Positions 12,748 through 24,835 of a stretch of 37,911 nt of DNA are shown here, piece after piece (position 1 is the stretch's first letter; the number at the start of each line of letters is the position of its first letter). Under the pieces are notes generated by a model. The model was not told where the DNA came from, ran no database searches, and worked only from the letters and a program-made list of their open reading frames with translations. Source of the DNA: Neelides folsomi (taxonomy: Eukaryota; Arthropoda; Collembola; Neelipleona; Neelidae); assembly GCA_034687125.1 (NCBI GenBank), contig JAQGBZ010000508.1, positions 1 through 37,911 on the forward strand, in the 5' to 3' direction. Position numbers and translations under genes: made by a program.

Positions 12748-13818
12748 GTAAGTGAATTGTTAATTGTTTGACTAGTTTGAGGACCAATTAGCAAATCCTC
12801 GATCCTCGGTTTTCTCTTATTCATTGTCGGGAGACTAGTCGGAGTGAGTCGGAGTGTGCGGGGGAGACTGGAGAGTAATTGGGAATTAGTCATCCCACAT
12901 CACGCACATCGAACTTTTATTTACTGACTCATTAAAAGAAAAAATGTTTGGAGAGATGAAAAGGCGAATTTAATTAGCTAGAAGGTTTTCTAAACGGGAA
13001 TTGAATGAATTTAGGGGGAAGGGATTCAACATGCGGGTTGAATTAGTAATTAAACAGAGATATTTAAATGGAGAGTTGCATGTGTAGAGTCAATTGAGGA
13101 AGTTCCTTTTTGTAATTATTAAAATATTATGAAATTCAGTTGGAAGGCTTTGAAGCTTCATGAGAATTGGAGTTTACTTGAGGATTGGGTTTAAGAGTGA
13201 GAATTTAAGATAATTTATCTGTTTAAATCTCTTGGTGTGTTAATAATAATTATTATTACTGAGCTCCTTGCAAGGTTTTTCCTAGAGGAGTCTTCACACC
13301 ATCACGACCATCAGTTAGAGTTAAAAAAATCTTCCTTTTCACCTTGATTCTTTTTGTTCGCCTATGTAGCTTTGCGCGTGTAAGGAAGTTAAATTATTAA
13401 ATAAGCATTTTTGATTTCATAAACTTTAACTTTGTTATAAACTTAAAAAGTATTTTCATTTAATTGGACTTGAAATTAAATAAAAATATAATATTTAATA
13501 CTTATAATTAGTTAGTGAGTATTCTGGGTATAGGTAATTATATCATTATTTATCAAATGTTTAAAAATGTTTAATTTTTATTGATTCGAAAATAATAGAG
13601 TTATTTACTTTCTATTTTCTTAAATGCGAACATATTAATTAATTAATAATTGATAACCTTCGCTAATGTTCGATACTAAGAAAGTTACGTTATTGTAAAA
13701 TGGAGTCAGAGCCAGTATTATAAATTATGACTATTAAAGTTATTTATTATTAGTCAAGTGCTTACAATAATTTGTTAATTATTTCATTTCTCTTTTACAG
13801 ATCCTACTCGAATCGAAA

Positions 13819-14338
13819 ATGATGAAGTTTCTTCTCTGCGTTTCCTTGTTCATCCTCGTCGCGGCTCAACATGCCAAGTGAGTTTGATAAAATATTACAA
13901 TTTGGATACATTTACTATCTTATTATTGTTAATCTTTTTAGCGATAAAAATGAACAATTATGTAATATTTTATACAAATAGTAATTTGTATTTGATATAA
14001 AATTATCTTTTGTTCGATTTAGGTCCGATGACTTTAGCGTTGACTTTAACAACGAATCGGATCCGTTCCAACAGGCATTTGTCCGAGTTTGGAATAAAAT
14101 TACTGGAAAAACGTAATAAAATAATTTTATCAGCAATGTTAAAAACTACTTATATAAAATCATCAAGATTTAAAATAACTATTGTTTTTTTAGGGAAATT
14201 AATATCAGTTTGACATCAGGCATAACGAACAATTCTGAGCCGACAACCCAAGATTGGCTGATTGTCGTCGGGATAATAATTGCGGCTCTCATCGCCCTGT
14301 CCATCCTCTTATGTCTCATTCGCAAATGTCTTTGCTGA
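13819..14338 (+). CDS. Small type I membrane protein, 97 aa, three coding exons
   Basis: Exons 13819-13877, 14023-14112 and 14194-14338 join in phase and end in TGA. Residues 1-19 are a signal peptide (MMKFLLCVSLFILVAAQHA). A short ectodomain follows (SDDFSVDFNNESDPFQQAFV to TTQDW) with three N-glycosylation sequons (NES, NIS, NNS). Residues about 70-92 are one transmembrane helix (WLIVVGIIIAALIALSILL). The tail is very short and cysteine-rich (RKCLC, with one Cys inside the membrane edge), suited to S-acylation. No enzyme motif is present. I recognise no family. The size and layout suit a membrane-associated regulatory subunit or small surface protein, but that is inference. The gene sits behind a long 5'UTR intron. 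Confidence 0.85.
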
Positions 14339-15473
14339 AGGTCTCGTCGGTGGAAAATATACTCTGATTATGCAACTTATTTAAACCTCCATTCCCTTCT
14401 AATTAATTTCTCAGTTTATTATGATAATTATTACTTATTAACCGCAGCTCTCTCCTGCTTTCAACTCTAAAACAATTGTCACAACAATGTGAGATTTTAA
14501 TTTTAAGGAAATCAATTTCAGATCAAATCAGTTTATCAAGCAGCTGTTGCCATTAAAGATCTTAATTAATTAAACTATTTTTTACAATTTACATATAGTA
14601 ATGATTTTCATTTTTTGTTATAAGACTTTGTTTTGTTTAATTGTATTGTTTTCAAGAATTTGAATTTTCCTCATTTTTTAATTTGTCAACGTTTTTGAAT
14701 CAAGTAATTATTATAACTACTCAAATTCATATTTGTCCAATTAGGAAAATGTTTTTTTATGTATGTACATTTTTATGATTGTTTAAACGCAGCAATTCTC
14801 ACTTTTTTCTCAGTTTGGATATTTTTTATTTCCCGTTTTTGCCTCGAGACAATACATAAAGATGTTTATAATGACTGGATGTGTGTCTTTGCATACTTAA
14901 TGTATGGCCGAAATGTATGGTACAGAAATGAAATTTTAAAATACAAAATAGCTTGCCATTAGGAATAAAATGGAGTTTTCCGCTGAAGACTTTGTGAGTA
15001 CAATCGAGTGATTCGCAGCTCCTTTTTGAAAAACTGAAACAAATTTTCCTAATAATTACTTTTTGACCACTTTAAGTTTCCTGTGTAGTTTTAAATAAAT
15101 TAGCGTGACTATTTAATCTTCTACTATGAGAATTATTCTGAATATGCAATATAATCTGCGACGTAATCCAGTGAAGTATTCAATTAATGAACTAATATAT
15201 TTATAATAATATGCCATTTGCTCCTATATGATACATTTAGTAATAATTATTATATAGATTAAATACGATTAGCTGAAACAAATTGAATTTAATCTTATTG
15301 CACTTACAAATAATAGTTTTGTATCTCTTTTAATTTGAATAAAATTGGAATATTGACTCGTAGAGGAATATTGAACAAATTCTCATTTATTTCATCGGAA
15401 AAGTTTAATTTTATAATTTGGCATATTTATTCAATTTCAAGTTCTTAAATAATTATGAATTGGATTAGAAAGT
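14339..15473. other. 3' flank and convergent spacer
   Basis: AT-rich sequence between two convergent genes. A 67-codon plus-strand frame at 14759-14962 has no recognisable features. Nothing else is seen. Confidence 0.55.
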
Positions 15474-16452
15474 TTAAAAAGCTCCTTGTGGAGATCCAAC
15501 ATCAGACGGCGGGACGCTGCGATGTAAATGGACCATTTTCCATTGACCTGTTGAGCTCCGTTTCCAAACTCGAGTTTCTTCAGTTTTCTTTGTGTGTGGT
15601 GTCCCGGTGCTGCAAAGATTAATTAAGTCGAGGTTCCATTTTCTAACTAACATTAATTAATTGTGAATATTTTTGCCTTATTACCTGTCTGTGAATTGAG
15701 TGAGACGAATGTAAGAAATGGACGCTGCATTTTCACCAAGTAGATGAATGTGCGGAGACAAAATAGTTGTATTTGTCCTTGTCGGACGTTTTCCTAAAGC
15801 TGATAAAAAAGAAGTTTAATTTATTTTATTTTGAAATTAAGCTCATTTATCTTTTTATAATAATAAAATCTTTTAAAGAAGTTTTATACTTCATTTAGAT
15901 AATAAATACTAGACTAATGATGCCACAGAATTTTTTTAATTTGTTACCGGTGTCAAAGTAATATTTATGGAATTCCATGCCAACAACAAGATTTCCTTGT
16001 GCTTGTGGTTCAAAAGCTGTCATATCTAAGCAGGCCATTTTTCTATAAAATTATAAGTAATGTATTCTTATAAAAGTTAAATTAATCTTTTAATTAAAAC
16101 TTAAAACCTATAGTACAATGCTGGTTAAAATTTATTAATACTGCATATTAATTAATAATGCCAAATTTAGAATTTCGTACAGGTATCCTTCATAGTCTCC
16201 GCTGTTCACTACTTCAATGATCTTTTCTGTTTCAAGATAAATCTCCATTTTTCTTGCTAAAAACAAATTTTAAGTTAGCATTAATTTAAATAGCAGTTTA
16301 AAAAACCAAGAAATGTAAAATCCAACCTTGTTATAATACCAATAGATTAATAGCTAACTACTTATTAAAATAGGCAAATAATAATAGTAAAGTGAGGTTA
16401 AAATTTGATTTCCACCTGCGGTTTGTTCATCGTCTGAAGATGTTGAAAACAT
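15474..16452 (-). CDS. Stand-alone CaMKII association (hub) domain protein, 152 aa, five exons
   Basis: Exons 16452-16416, 16256-16181, 16042-15948, 15799-15685 and 15609-15474 join in phase with TAA at the end. The text follows the C-terminal association domain of Ca2+/calmodulin-dependent kinase II: start [18 protein letters not shown] resembles the CaMKII linker, then [72 protein letters not shown] and MVHLHRS. In CaMKII this domain forms the 12-14-subunit ring. The cavity residues (His in FHKYYF, Arg in YIRLTQ, Arg in TRVW, Arg in HLHRS) are kept. No kinase or calmodulin-binding segment is encoded, and the first exon has its own ATG. Vertebrate alpha-KAP is a known kinase-less hub product. 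Divergence from the very conserved animal hub suggests a separate paralogue rather than an isoform of CaMKII. Confidence 0.9.
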
Positions 16453-17784
16453 GTTGACGTTTGCTCTTCAGCGCCTTCCAGACTGATTCCTCCAAATGAA
16501 AATTATATGAGATATAAAGAAGAATCCTTCTTATTACGCAACCCCTTTTATACTTCCAACTTATCCAGATTTACATTTACTTCATAGAAAATGAATGCCA
16601 TACTTCATTCAGTTTGAACTTGATTATACAATATTGTATTCTATGGATAAGTTTTTCTCATATACCGTATAGCATACGGCGTATACCTAATATAAGATCC
16701 TAATAAGATCCCATTAAATCATTTTTTTACCATTTACGCTACAATACTTTTCAAATCCTCTTATTTCTTCTAAATTCTAACTACTGGACCAAATCATGTA
16801 CTTTTAACATATCAGAGTTGTTTTGAATAACTTCAATTTATAAAGCATTACACGGTTGACTCGTCGAATCTAAGAAACATCAATTGGACTGAAAATAAAA
16901 TATAACATTCAGAATACATATTCATGTCATATTCTTACTTAGTATTCATCTATAACATAGTTTAAATATTAGTATTATAAATGGATAAATAAATGTATGG
17001 AATTATTATAAAGATAAGGGGTAGTTATTTTTATATAATAAAATAATATGTGATTGACAGGATTTGTTCAGAGATCATCGATTTTGACTCAATTTTCCAT
17101 ATAATTCTGACATGGTCCAGAAATCACATTGCGAAATTTGCCTTCGTCGCCGTTCTTATCAAACTTATCCATCGTCCTTTAGGTAGATTTGATTTTGTCC
17201 TTGGTGACTTTTTCGCTTCCTCAATTCCTTCTATGCAAAGATTGAAATCTCTTTTAACGATTCCTAAACTAAACTAATTATAAAGGAATTTTATTGAACT
17301 GTCATTTTGAGATAGAATCGTATAATATAAAAACATAGTATAGTATACTTAAATACCTATGCTATATGCATTGGTAGTAAATAACTATGTATGGACATTT
17401 ACTCGAATAGATTTCAACTTCGTTTCACATCACAAGAGCAACTAATGAGATGGAAAGTCAGAGTTAAATTAATTATATATATTATGTATCAAGTATTATA
17501 TTGATATTTTTACTCAAATAAATACATTAGTCTCGCGATGATTATTCAACCGTGTGACTATTGCGTTATAAATAAAGTAAAATATTCTCAACTTCAACAT
17601 AATAATATTCAGTTTATTAATAATATAAAATTAATAAAATTACAATTAATTGTATACAGTAGGTAGTTAAAATCAAGTAGGAATTTTATTATGATTAAGC
17701 TATCTAACATTAACATTAATACTTAACTACTACAGATATGTGCAGGCAGGCTTAAGAAGCAATAAAGGATAGTGAATTTTTCAA
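16453..17784. other. Spacer with an unassigned exon-like segment near 17040-17280
   Basis: Mostly AT-rich. The segment 17040-17280 is less so and is open on both strands. On the plus strand it follows an ATTGACAG acceptor and reads FHIILTWSRNHIAKFAFVAV. On the minus strand it follows TTAGTTTAG and reads EGIEEAKKSPRTKSNLPKGR, ending in TGA. No domain is recognised on either strand. I see no CaM-kinase exon upstream of the hub gene here. Confidence 0.3.
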
Positions 17785-18418
17785 TTAAAACAATTTGTTG
17801 AAAAAGTCTCGAAGTTTTTCTGCCAAGATGTTTGGTGAAACCGGACAGACATTTCTGGCTTTGATCAATTTGAGTTCGTATCTCGTGGCGGTGATTCCAA
17901 CGTAAATGGCAAAGATGACTGGAAATGACCAGGGAAGAAGAACAAACAATACCCGCAAAATCCGCATGACGCGAGGACGAGTAAATCCTATAATAATGAT
18001 TGAATAAATTTATACAACGATTAGTTAGGTATTAATGAACAATTAATATATAAGGTTCCTTCCAATAGAAAGTTGTTTTAATAGGTTAAATATAAAAAAA
18101 TTTCTTTTATTTGTTTTACTCATACCTTGGTTAGATCGACGAAAATGAAATTCACTCCGAAACTGAGCATGAGTTCTTCCATGTTGACATTGTTGAGACG
18201 AACAATTCCTGTCGTAGATTTGATTTTGATCATTTTGAAAACCATTTTCTGCACATTTAGGAGCCTCTTTGGTGTTGACTAAAATTGAAAAAAAGTTTAG
18301 GTTCTCAGTCAATTGTTTAAAAGGCGTCAATTAATTAGCATGGAAAGTAAATATGTACACATCATAGAATAAAAAAAAACTTCAATAAAATGGTAAACCA
18401 ATTACCTAAATCTTCCAT
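17785..18418 (-). CDS. Small single-pass membrane protein, 122 aa, three exons
   Basis: Exons 18418-18406 (13 bases, MEDL), 18278-18126 and 17987-17785 join in phase and end in TAA. The N-terminal half is polar, Gln/Asn/His-rich with several cysteines (APKCAENG, NCSSQQCQHGRTHAQ), then basic (FRRSNQGFTRPRVMR). Residues about 64-86 form one hydrophobic helix (ILRVLFVLLPWSFPVIFAI). The C-terminal 35 residues are charged (ELKLIKARNVCPVSPN, LRDFFNKLF). There is no signal peptide; basic residues before the helix suggest N-in, C-out topology. No family is recognised. Confidence 0.75.
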
Positions 18419-19278
18419 CGTGGAATTATCGTTTTCTCAAGAGATTCCACAAATTGTTAATAAAAGAAAATGAAAGTCACGTCGCTTCTAATTTTTTAAA
18501 CGCAATTATTTAAAATTAACTCAAACTCGCAAATAAATATATGAAAGCTATATAACCCTGGAAAAATATTTCATTTTTAAATTTTTTATGCATACATACT
18601 TCTAAGAATTAAAAAGCTAAACTATCGGTACTTCTGTACATAATTAATAATTAGTTAGAAGAAACGTTTAATAAGATTTTGATGAAATGATATACCGTAA
18701 ATCAAAGGTCGTTAAATATATATTTACATGACATGACGTATAAAAGTATTATTTGTTTAAATGTTGAATGATCAATCAATGAAAATTTTTTTACCCAAAG
18801 CGCAAAGAACTGAAACATATCATTTATTAAACATTCATTTACTAACATATATCTTAAACATTAACAAGATAAGTACCATATACTTATGATGGTATATGAG
18901 CATTATTCTTTCATTCAGAAATGGCATCCATCTTTGAATTTCTAAATAAGAATTACATATAATGTTGTAACAATGAACATTTTTGGAGTTATTGGAAAGA
19001 CAACTCGAATGTTTTGCTGTGCAATTCTTCAATGTTATTCTCATAAAATTATTTTTAATGACAATGTTTTCTCCTGTTTTAGCTCTTGGCCTTTTCACAT
19101 TCATTGAAATTTCCCGTCATCTTGAATTTAATGTATAGTTCCTACACTGTTGATTTGACTGGTGATAATGTATCGGGATATTCGACTTTGAAAAGGTTGA
19201 GCGAAGAAAACTCTTGGTTGATATTGTAAACATATTACTGGTTAAATATTAAATGCCATTAATTAAATTGGTGATAAT
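18419..19278. other. AT-rich spacer
   Basis: Promoter side of the small membrane protein gene and 3' flank of the CHK-like gene. A minus-strand 89-codon frame (18835-19104) has low-complexity composition and no recognisable domain. Nothing else is supported. Confidence 0.5.
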
Positions 19279-20853
19279 TTAAATAACTTCATCTGCTACC
19301 ATTTCCTCTACAATATCAAAAAGTCTATGTGAAAGATAATTATCATCATTGAAAGATTTAGGAGAACATTTTTCTATAATTTCTTCAGGCCTCAAACTCT
19401 GATTGTGTAATTGCTCAAAATCAACAATTTTCTCTTTATCACAATGATTTTGCGGTAAAATCAGCACTGCAAATAAAAATCCTAATAATTTATACAGTTC
19501 AAATCTTTTTGTTAAAAGATCAATCCCAAACCCCTCCATTGTTTTAACCCCAAGTTTAGAACAAAATTCATTAAAGGCCTCTACATAAATATTTAATAAT
19601 TGAAAAATTCCCTCCCGTCTTGTTTCCTTCTCCGTACAATTGTAAATGAAATAAACTAAATCTACAAGTGGTGAAGCTTCTAAATAAATTTGAAAATCTA
19701 ATAAAATCACATCCTTGGGATTGTCCTTATTCTTCCCATTATATTTAAACATCGTATTTGCTTGTTTACAATCCCCAATGCATAAAACGGCCCAAGGTGG
19801 AATTTCATCTTTTGAATATCCCTCTGGATTTTCGAATCTGTTTGGATTTTTGTGCAACGCTGCAGCATCTTTGTCCGTGATTTGTCCGCAGAGTTTAGTT
19901 ACCAGGTCCCATGGGTCTTGATAACAATCCATGAAGTTTTTAACAGATTTGAATAATTGAGAATTTTGTCCTTTGTGGCATTCAATTGAGTGGAGGAGAT
20001 TTTTAAAGTTTAGCTGGAGAACCGGACCGATCGTGTTGAATTCATATTTTCCCCAGAACACATTTTTGTTTATGATGGGGAATAAATCGTTGAGAGAAGA
20101 AATGTTCTTTTGTTGTTTGTAGGCGTGGGAAAGTGCATGGAAATTCGCGAGTGAGCGGAGCACAAGGACGCAATGAGGAACGTCAAGTGAATGCCAGCGT
20201 TCAGGACTCAAAAATCCTTTTTCTTTCTTCATATCAATCATTAATAAAAAATCTGTCGGGTCTGTTAAAGAACCTGAAAATTTAAATAATGACAATATTT
20301 AAAATTTCTTCTAAAATTAAAATTATTTTAGTTAATTTTTTTAAAATAAAAATCGCTTATCACAATTGCTATAAAAGAAATTGTACGATACGGTTATATT
20401 CAATATATTATATATAGGTAATTTAGTATTAATTTAATAATATAATGTTTATTTGAAAAATATAATATTTAATTGTTACGATTAATAATATCAATATTTA
20501 CCTTTTGAATAATCAGTAGCTTTTCCGCGCTGGAAAATGGGAAAAGGGAGTTTTGTATTCATGGAAACGGCACTCATTAACTTTTTAAACTCTTTCAAAA
20601 TAGTTTGATAAAAGAACAATTCCCGATAAAAGAAATTGCTCCTAATGCAAAAATCTTGATGGACCCTTGAAAGTGGAATTCCTTTATAAAAATACGAAAT
20701 CTTTTTATTTCCCTTCAACTCCACGACAATTGACCGAGTGACGGAAAGAAAATTGTCTCCTGGTTGCACACCACGATCCATTTTCCATCCCAAATATCCA
20801 TTTTTCTTCTTCATTTTACGAATGATATCGTCAGTGAACGGCACTGTCCTCAT
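19279..20853 (-). CDS. CHK/EcKinase-like phosphotransferase, 448 aa, two exons
   Basis: Exons 20853-20502 and 20273-19279 join in phase (GTAAAT donor, ATTTTCAG acceptor). I chose the ATG of MRTVPFTDDIIRKMKKKN as start. The family text is clear: PGDNFLSVTR near residues 31-40, FFYRELFFYQ, VLRSLANFHALSHAY, the Brenner-type catalytic segment IGDCKQANTMF (Asp285, Asn290), and LLDFQIYLEASPLVDLVYF (Asp310). CHK-like/DUF227 proteins are choline-kinase-fold enzymes; the best known insect members phosphorylate ecdysteroids, and the family is expanded in arthropods and nematodes. Here the usual His of HGD is Ile, while both Asp and the Asn remain, so activity is uncertain. The length fits the family. 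A cytosolic location is expected because no signal peptide is present. Confidence 0.92.
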
Positions 20854-23800
20854 TTTCAAATTTCCCTCTTTAAACCACACAGTGATGAATATCAACTATC
20901 ACATGCGTAAATATTGGAACAATTATTGTTCAAACTTTTAAAAATCCCTAGTCTGTTTGAATGAGTAAATATTCAAATAAGATAAACAGATAAAATGTGA
21001 AGAGTTAATCGCTTCGTTGTTTATTGGGGCAGGAGAGTCGTCAATGAACAAGGAGTGGAATTCACAAACCATTTTATACGCATTCATTTATTTCGAGTAA
21101 CCTTCAAACCACGTCATGTAAATTAATGATTCAAATGAACTATCAAATAACCATAATATGTAAACATACTCTTTTATCTAACATTAAGATTTAAAATAAG
21201 TAAATTTCCCATTTAATTTCATATCATTTACTATTTACATTTGCATTTTAACAGATCTTTAACTTGAACCAAATCACCTTCAAATGCTTTACATCAAATT
21301 CCCCTTTCTGTGTATTTCACCCATGCCATACATACAGATAGGTACATACGAGCATGTAACGTACATTATACGATGCACATTAAAAATATATAAATCTCTC
21401 TTGCTTTATCGACCCTTGTTAAAATTGTAAAGTGCAGCATGAAAAGAGCAATTAATAGCATTCCAATTATGTAAGTTAATACGTATATAGTAATGTATAT
21501 AATGTCATTTAAAATGTAATTGATTATATAGCAATATTGCTAAATATTTAAATATGTATAATGTGACGTGGATAAAAAATTGTGTAATTTATTTTCATTC
21601 ACCCTTTGCGTTTTTTATTTACGCTTTAAAAATGTACGCAAGCAGATGTCATATAGATGTTACTTATGGAGTATGAACTTAAGTGTGTATTTATAATACA
21701 TTATATGTACTTAAATATATTTAACATCTCCATATTTTATCTCCTGTTTAAGCAAAATATTTTTAAGGAACTTGATTTTTAGGGAACGTTTTTATACGTT
21801 TATGAATTGAAAAGATTTATTAACATATGGTTGACACCTTGAACGACTCTTCACAGCATAATGGTAAATGAAATTAATTTGAATGACTAAATGAGCAAAT
21901 TAATTATGAGGAATTGGAGGCCTTGCCATTAAAAACCATTTTATTCGTATAAAATTAAATCCTTTTAAATCTTCCGCAAGGATTCTGAAAAAATGCGACG
22001 TAGTTGCTTTCGCCTCATGTTAGTCGTGCTCATTTCATTTTTAAATATCAATTATTATTTACACCGGAAAATTATTCATATTTAAATTTCCAGGGATTTG
22101 GAATTAGAGTAGGAATTTGGGATCACATAAATTATATTTTATACATAATAAAGTTTACAATACATACTCTATTATAAATTGTGTTTGTTTGAATAACGAG
22201 TTCAATAAGTACGAAAATTTATTGATAACATATATGAATGCCTACAATATATTGATAGCAATACATTGATAAAATGAGCATTTGATTTATTTCAATTACA
22301 ATAACATAAATGGCTAGTTGGTCACCAGTAAAGACTGGTATTTTATAGATCCAATCCAAATTGTTTACTACCCTACCTGTATAAAGTACGGTATACGAAT
22401 ATACGATATATCTGTTCTGTACTTATATATGACTAACTTATATGCGCCTCCTCAAGGGAGTGGAGAGAGATAAAAATACAAAAAGGAGATAAAATTGAAT
22501 TGTTATTGTAAATGTTCGAATTGAGTTATTTACTCGTTCTTGGATTGCAAAAACAGACGTAAATTCCTAACAGTACGAAAATAGTTAATATGAATTATGG
22601 ATGGTGATTGCGACTTTATTCTCTTTTAATTGTTAAAACTATGTAATAATCTAATCAACAAATCATTGTTGTATAAATAACAAAGAATAGAAATAATTAG
22701 TACTTTGTAATTTTTATTCAAATGATTTTGAAGGATGATTATTTTCTACCCATTTATTTTAGTTCGGATGGTTCATAGGTATTATCAATATTATACATGC
22801 CATACATGTAACAAAATGTAACACATATTTATTCACACTTTTAATATTCTCATTCATTTAAACATACAAAGAATGTTAATTTGAGGAGATAATGGAAGTG
22901 AAGTAAATGTGAAGATTCAGCAAACATCGTAATATTGTAAGATATGGGAAATAAAGGAGTCAGCATGATTGAAAAGTCCTCACATGACATGTGATGAATT
23001 TGCAATTTAAATACACATGAAGAACCCAATGCTCTCTGCTTCAAGTGGAGACTCATTAAAAATACATGTAAGGGAATGGAGTTCATGGTCAGTTGGTCAG
23101 AACATTTTTATCGCTCTTCTTTTACGCAACAAACAACCAATTTTACATTATCATCAATTAAAATCCACAACTCAAACATTTCATTTTATCACTTTATTTC
23201 TAATGCCACGGTGGCTTGGTTTATAATTATTATAAAGTTACTTGCTCCTCGATGCCAAAGAAAATAAGGTCAATATGTCAAGTTAAAAGAATGAACATTT
23301 CAAAAATTCTAAATCTTTTCAAATATCGATGCATTGACCGAACTTATTGTTAGATCTTTTAAGATTGATTAAATAAACATTCTTTGGCTAAAGAATCAAA
23401 TAGAAATGTTGACAATTTCAAATTTTTTTAATTAAGAAAATGTTAAGATTATAAACTTTTGATCTGATATGTTCTTTAAGTATGCCAATATATCATTGGT
23501 ATTTTCATCCATGCTATAAATACCAGTAGAGTATTGGAGTATTGATTGAACCTTGAACTGCAAAAGTTCAATTTCTTTTAATCTCAAATTTATTTAAAGT
23601 GCATACCTATGTAATGTATCTCACTTGTAAGTTGAATCTCCGATTAGGAACTGAAAATGAATGAATTTGAGTTAATTGAGACCTTGAAAGGTCGTCGTTC
23701 TCTTCCAAGAATTTCTGCACGGGAAACGCTTAGGAAATTACAAGAATAATCTAAGCTATTTAAAACTCCTCTTCACTTTGATAATTTTCTATTCAAATGT

Positions 23801-24199
23801 CATTGTTGATTTCACGTTTTAGGCATTTAACATAAACCTTGATGTAGTACAAAGTACAAGTTGTAAAGTTGTAATTAAATTTCCCTAATTGATCAAAATT
23901 ATTTGATTAAATATTTTTATACATAACTGTACTTACTACATAAATACTTAATTATAAGCTATTATCTTTTAGAGAGAATTTGATGGAGAGTTACGTGATA
24001 TGTGTATATTTGTAGTGTGTACAAATGTATAGCTTACTATGAATACATAGGTACATATCAAATAGAATTTAGCCCAAGATAATGTAAAAATAAAATGTTT
24101 GTTGACATTTTTGGTAATGATTTTTAATTTTTAAATATTTATTTTAAATTATTTGTAGTTGACTTGATTTTTTTCTCTCCATGCTAATGCATGGAGATG
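20854..24199. other. 3.3-kb gene-poor region
   Basis: Very AT-rich, with no supported multi-exon gene. A 30-codon plus-strand frame at 23657-23749 (MNEFELIETLKGRRSLPRIS then ARETLRKLQE, TAA) follows an acceptor-like GATTAG and has coding-like composition; it may be an orphan exon or a small gene. The frames at 22850-23270 on both strands show no family features. No large repeat is recognised. Confidence 0.4.
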
Positions 24200-24334
24200 T
24201 TATTTCAGCATGAAAATGTTATTTCCAAAGTTATTGACCCATTCGACATTGCCCTTAATTTTAGCAATAGAAACTTGGATGGATTCCATAACTGGACTTA
24301 ACTTTTCTTGATGATTCACTACAAAATCTGTAAC
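24200..24334 (-). pseudogene. Isolated C-terminal exon of an M1-type aminopeptidase (probable relic)
   Basis: Behind a CATTTTACAG acceptor an open exon reads VTDFVVNHQEKLSPVMESIQ, then SIAKIKGNVEWVNNFGNNI and TAA. The pattern of a final helix with regular I/N/W spacing matches the end of the ERAP1-C-like domain of M1 aminopeptidases (compare the usual ALE..I..N..W pattern). No exon with GxMEN or HExxH is visible on this strand between here and 26.5 kb. With the M1-like exon at 26169-26298 this looks like the remains of one gene whose catalytic part is gone. The assignment of this exon alone is moderate. Confidence 0.45.
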
Positions 24335-24368
24335 CTGTAAAATGTTGTAATTTGAGTTGTAATTTGAG

Positions 24369-24662
24369 TGATTTAAATAAAAATTGCTTTTTTACTTAAA
24401 TCTATCGCTTTTTAACATCTATGGCATGCATATTAAGAATTTCTGATTTATCTTCAATTTATATATTTTGGGGTATTAGAGAACAATATCGATCTGTCAA
24501 TATTTCTGATAATCAATATAGTTCTAATAAATTTACATAGATTGAGCTACTATATTGTACACTATTGCCCCAAAATATTGTTCTTTTTAATATGGAAATC
24601 AATCGAATATTCAATAAAAATGATCTTAAATGTACTTATAAAAAATATTAAAGTTATTTAAT
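24369..24662. repeat. Dispersed repeat, copy 1
   Basis: About 290 bases that match 37546-37806 in the same orientation, with small insertions and substitutions. Shared blocks include GGCATGCATATTAAGAATTT and AATATAGTTCTAATAAATTT, and the 3' ends share CTTAAATGTACTTA before TTAAAGTTATTTA. The inner part is partly self-complementary. Non-coding; probably a short non-autonomous mobile element. Confidence 0.75.
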
Positions 24663-24835
24663 ATGTCAATATTTAGTTTGATATGTCAAAGTTACTCTGT
24701 GTCAAATTTATTTATTATTTAATGTTAATGTTAATTATACTTAGTTCAAAGTTGCTTATTCTAATGGCAAAATATAAACCCATAAAATTAACATTGTTTA
24801 AAATAAAAAGAAGTAAAACACCAAAGTATGAGTAC

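Noticed and set aside
14759..14962. 67-codon plus-strand frame in the 3' flank of the small membrane protein gene
   Set aside because: Low-complexity Phe/Tyr-rich composition typical of chance frames in AT-rich DNA.
18835..19104. 89-codon minus-strand frame
   Set aside because: No recognisable family, no splice partner, and the second half is a run of hydrophobic residues from AT-rich codons.
22850..23270. Overlapping frames on both strands
   Set aside because: Mutually overlapping and without domain or signal; treated as chance.
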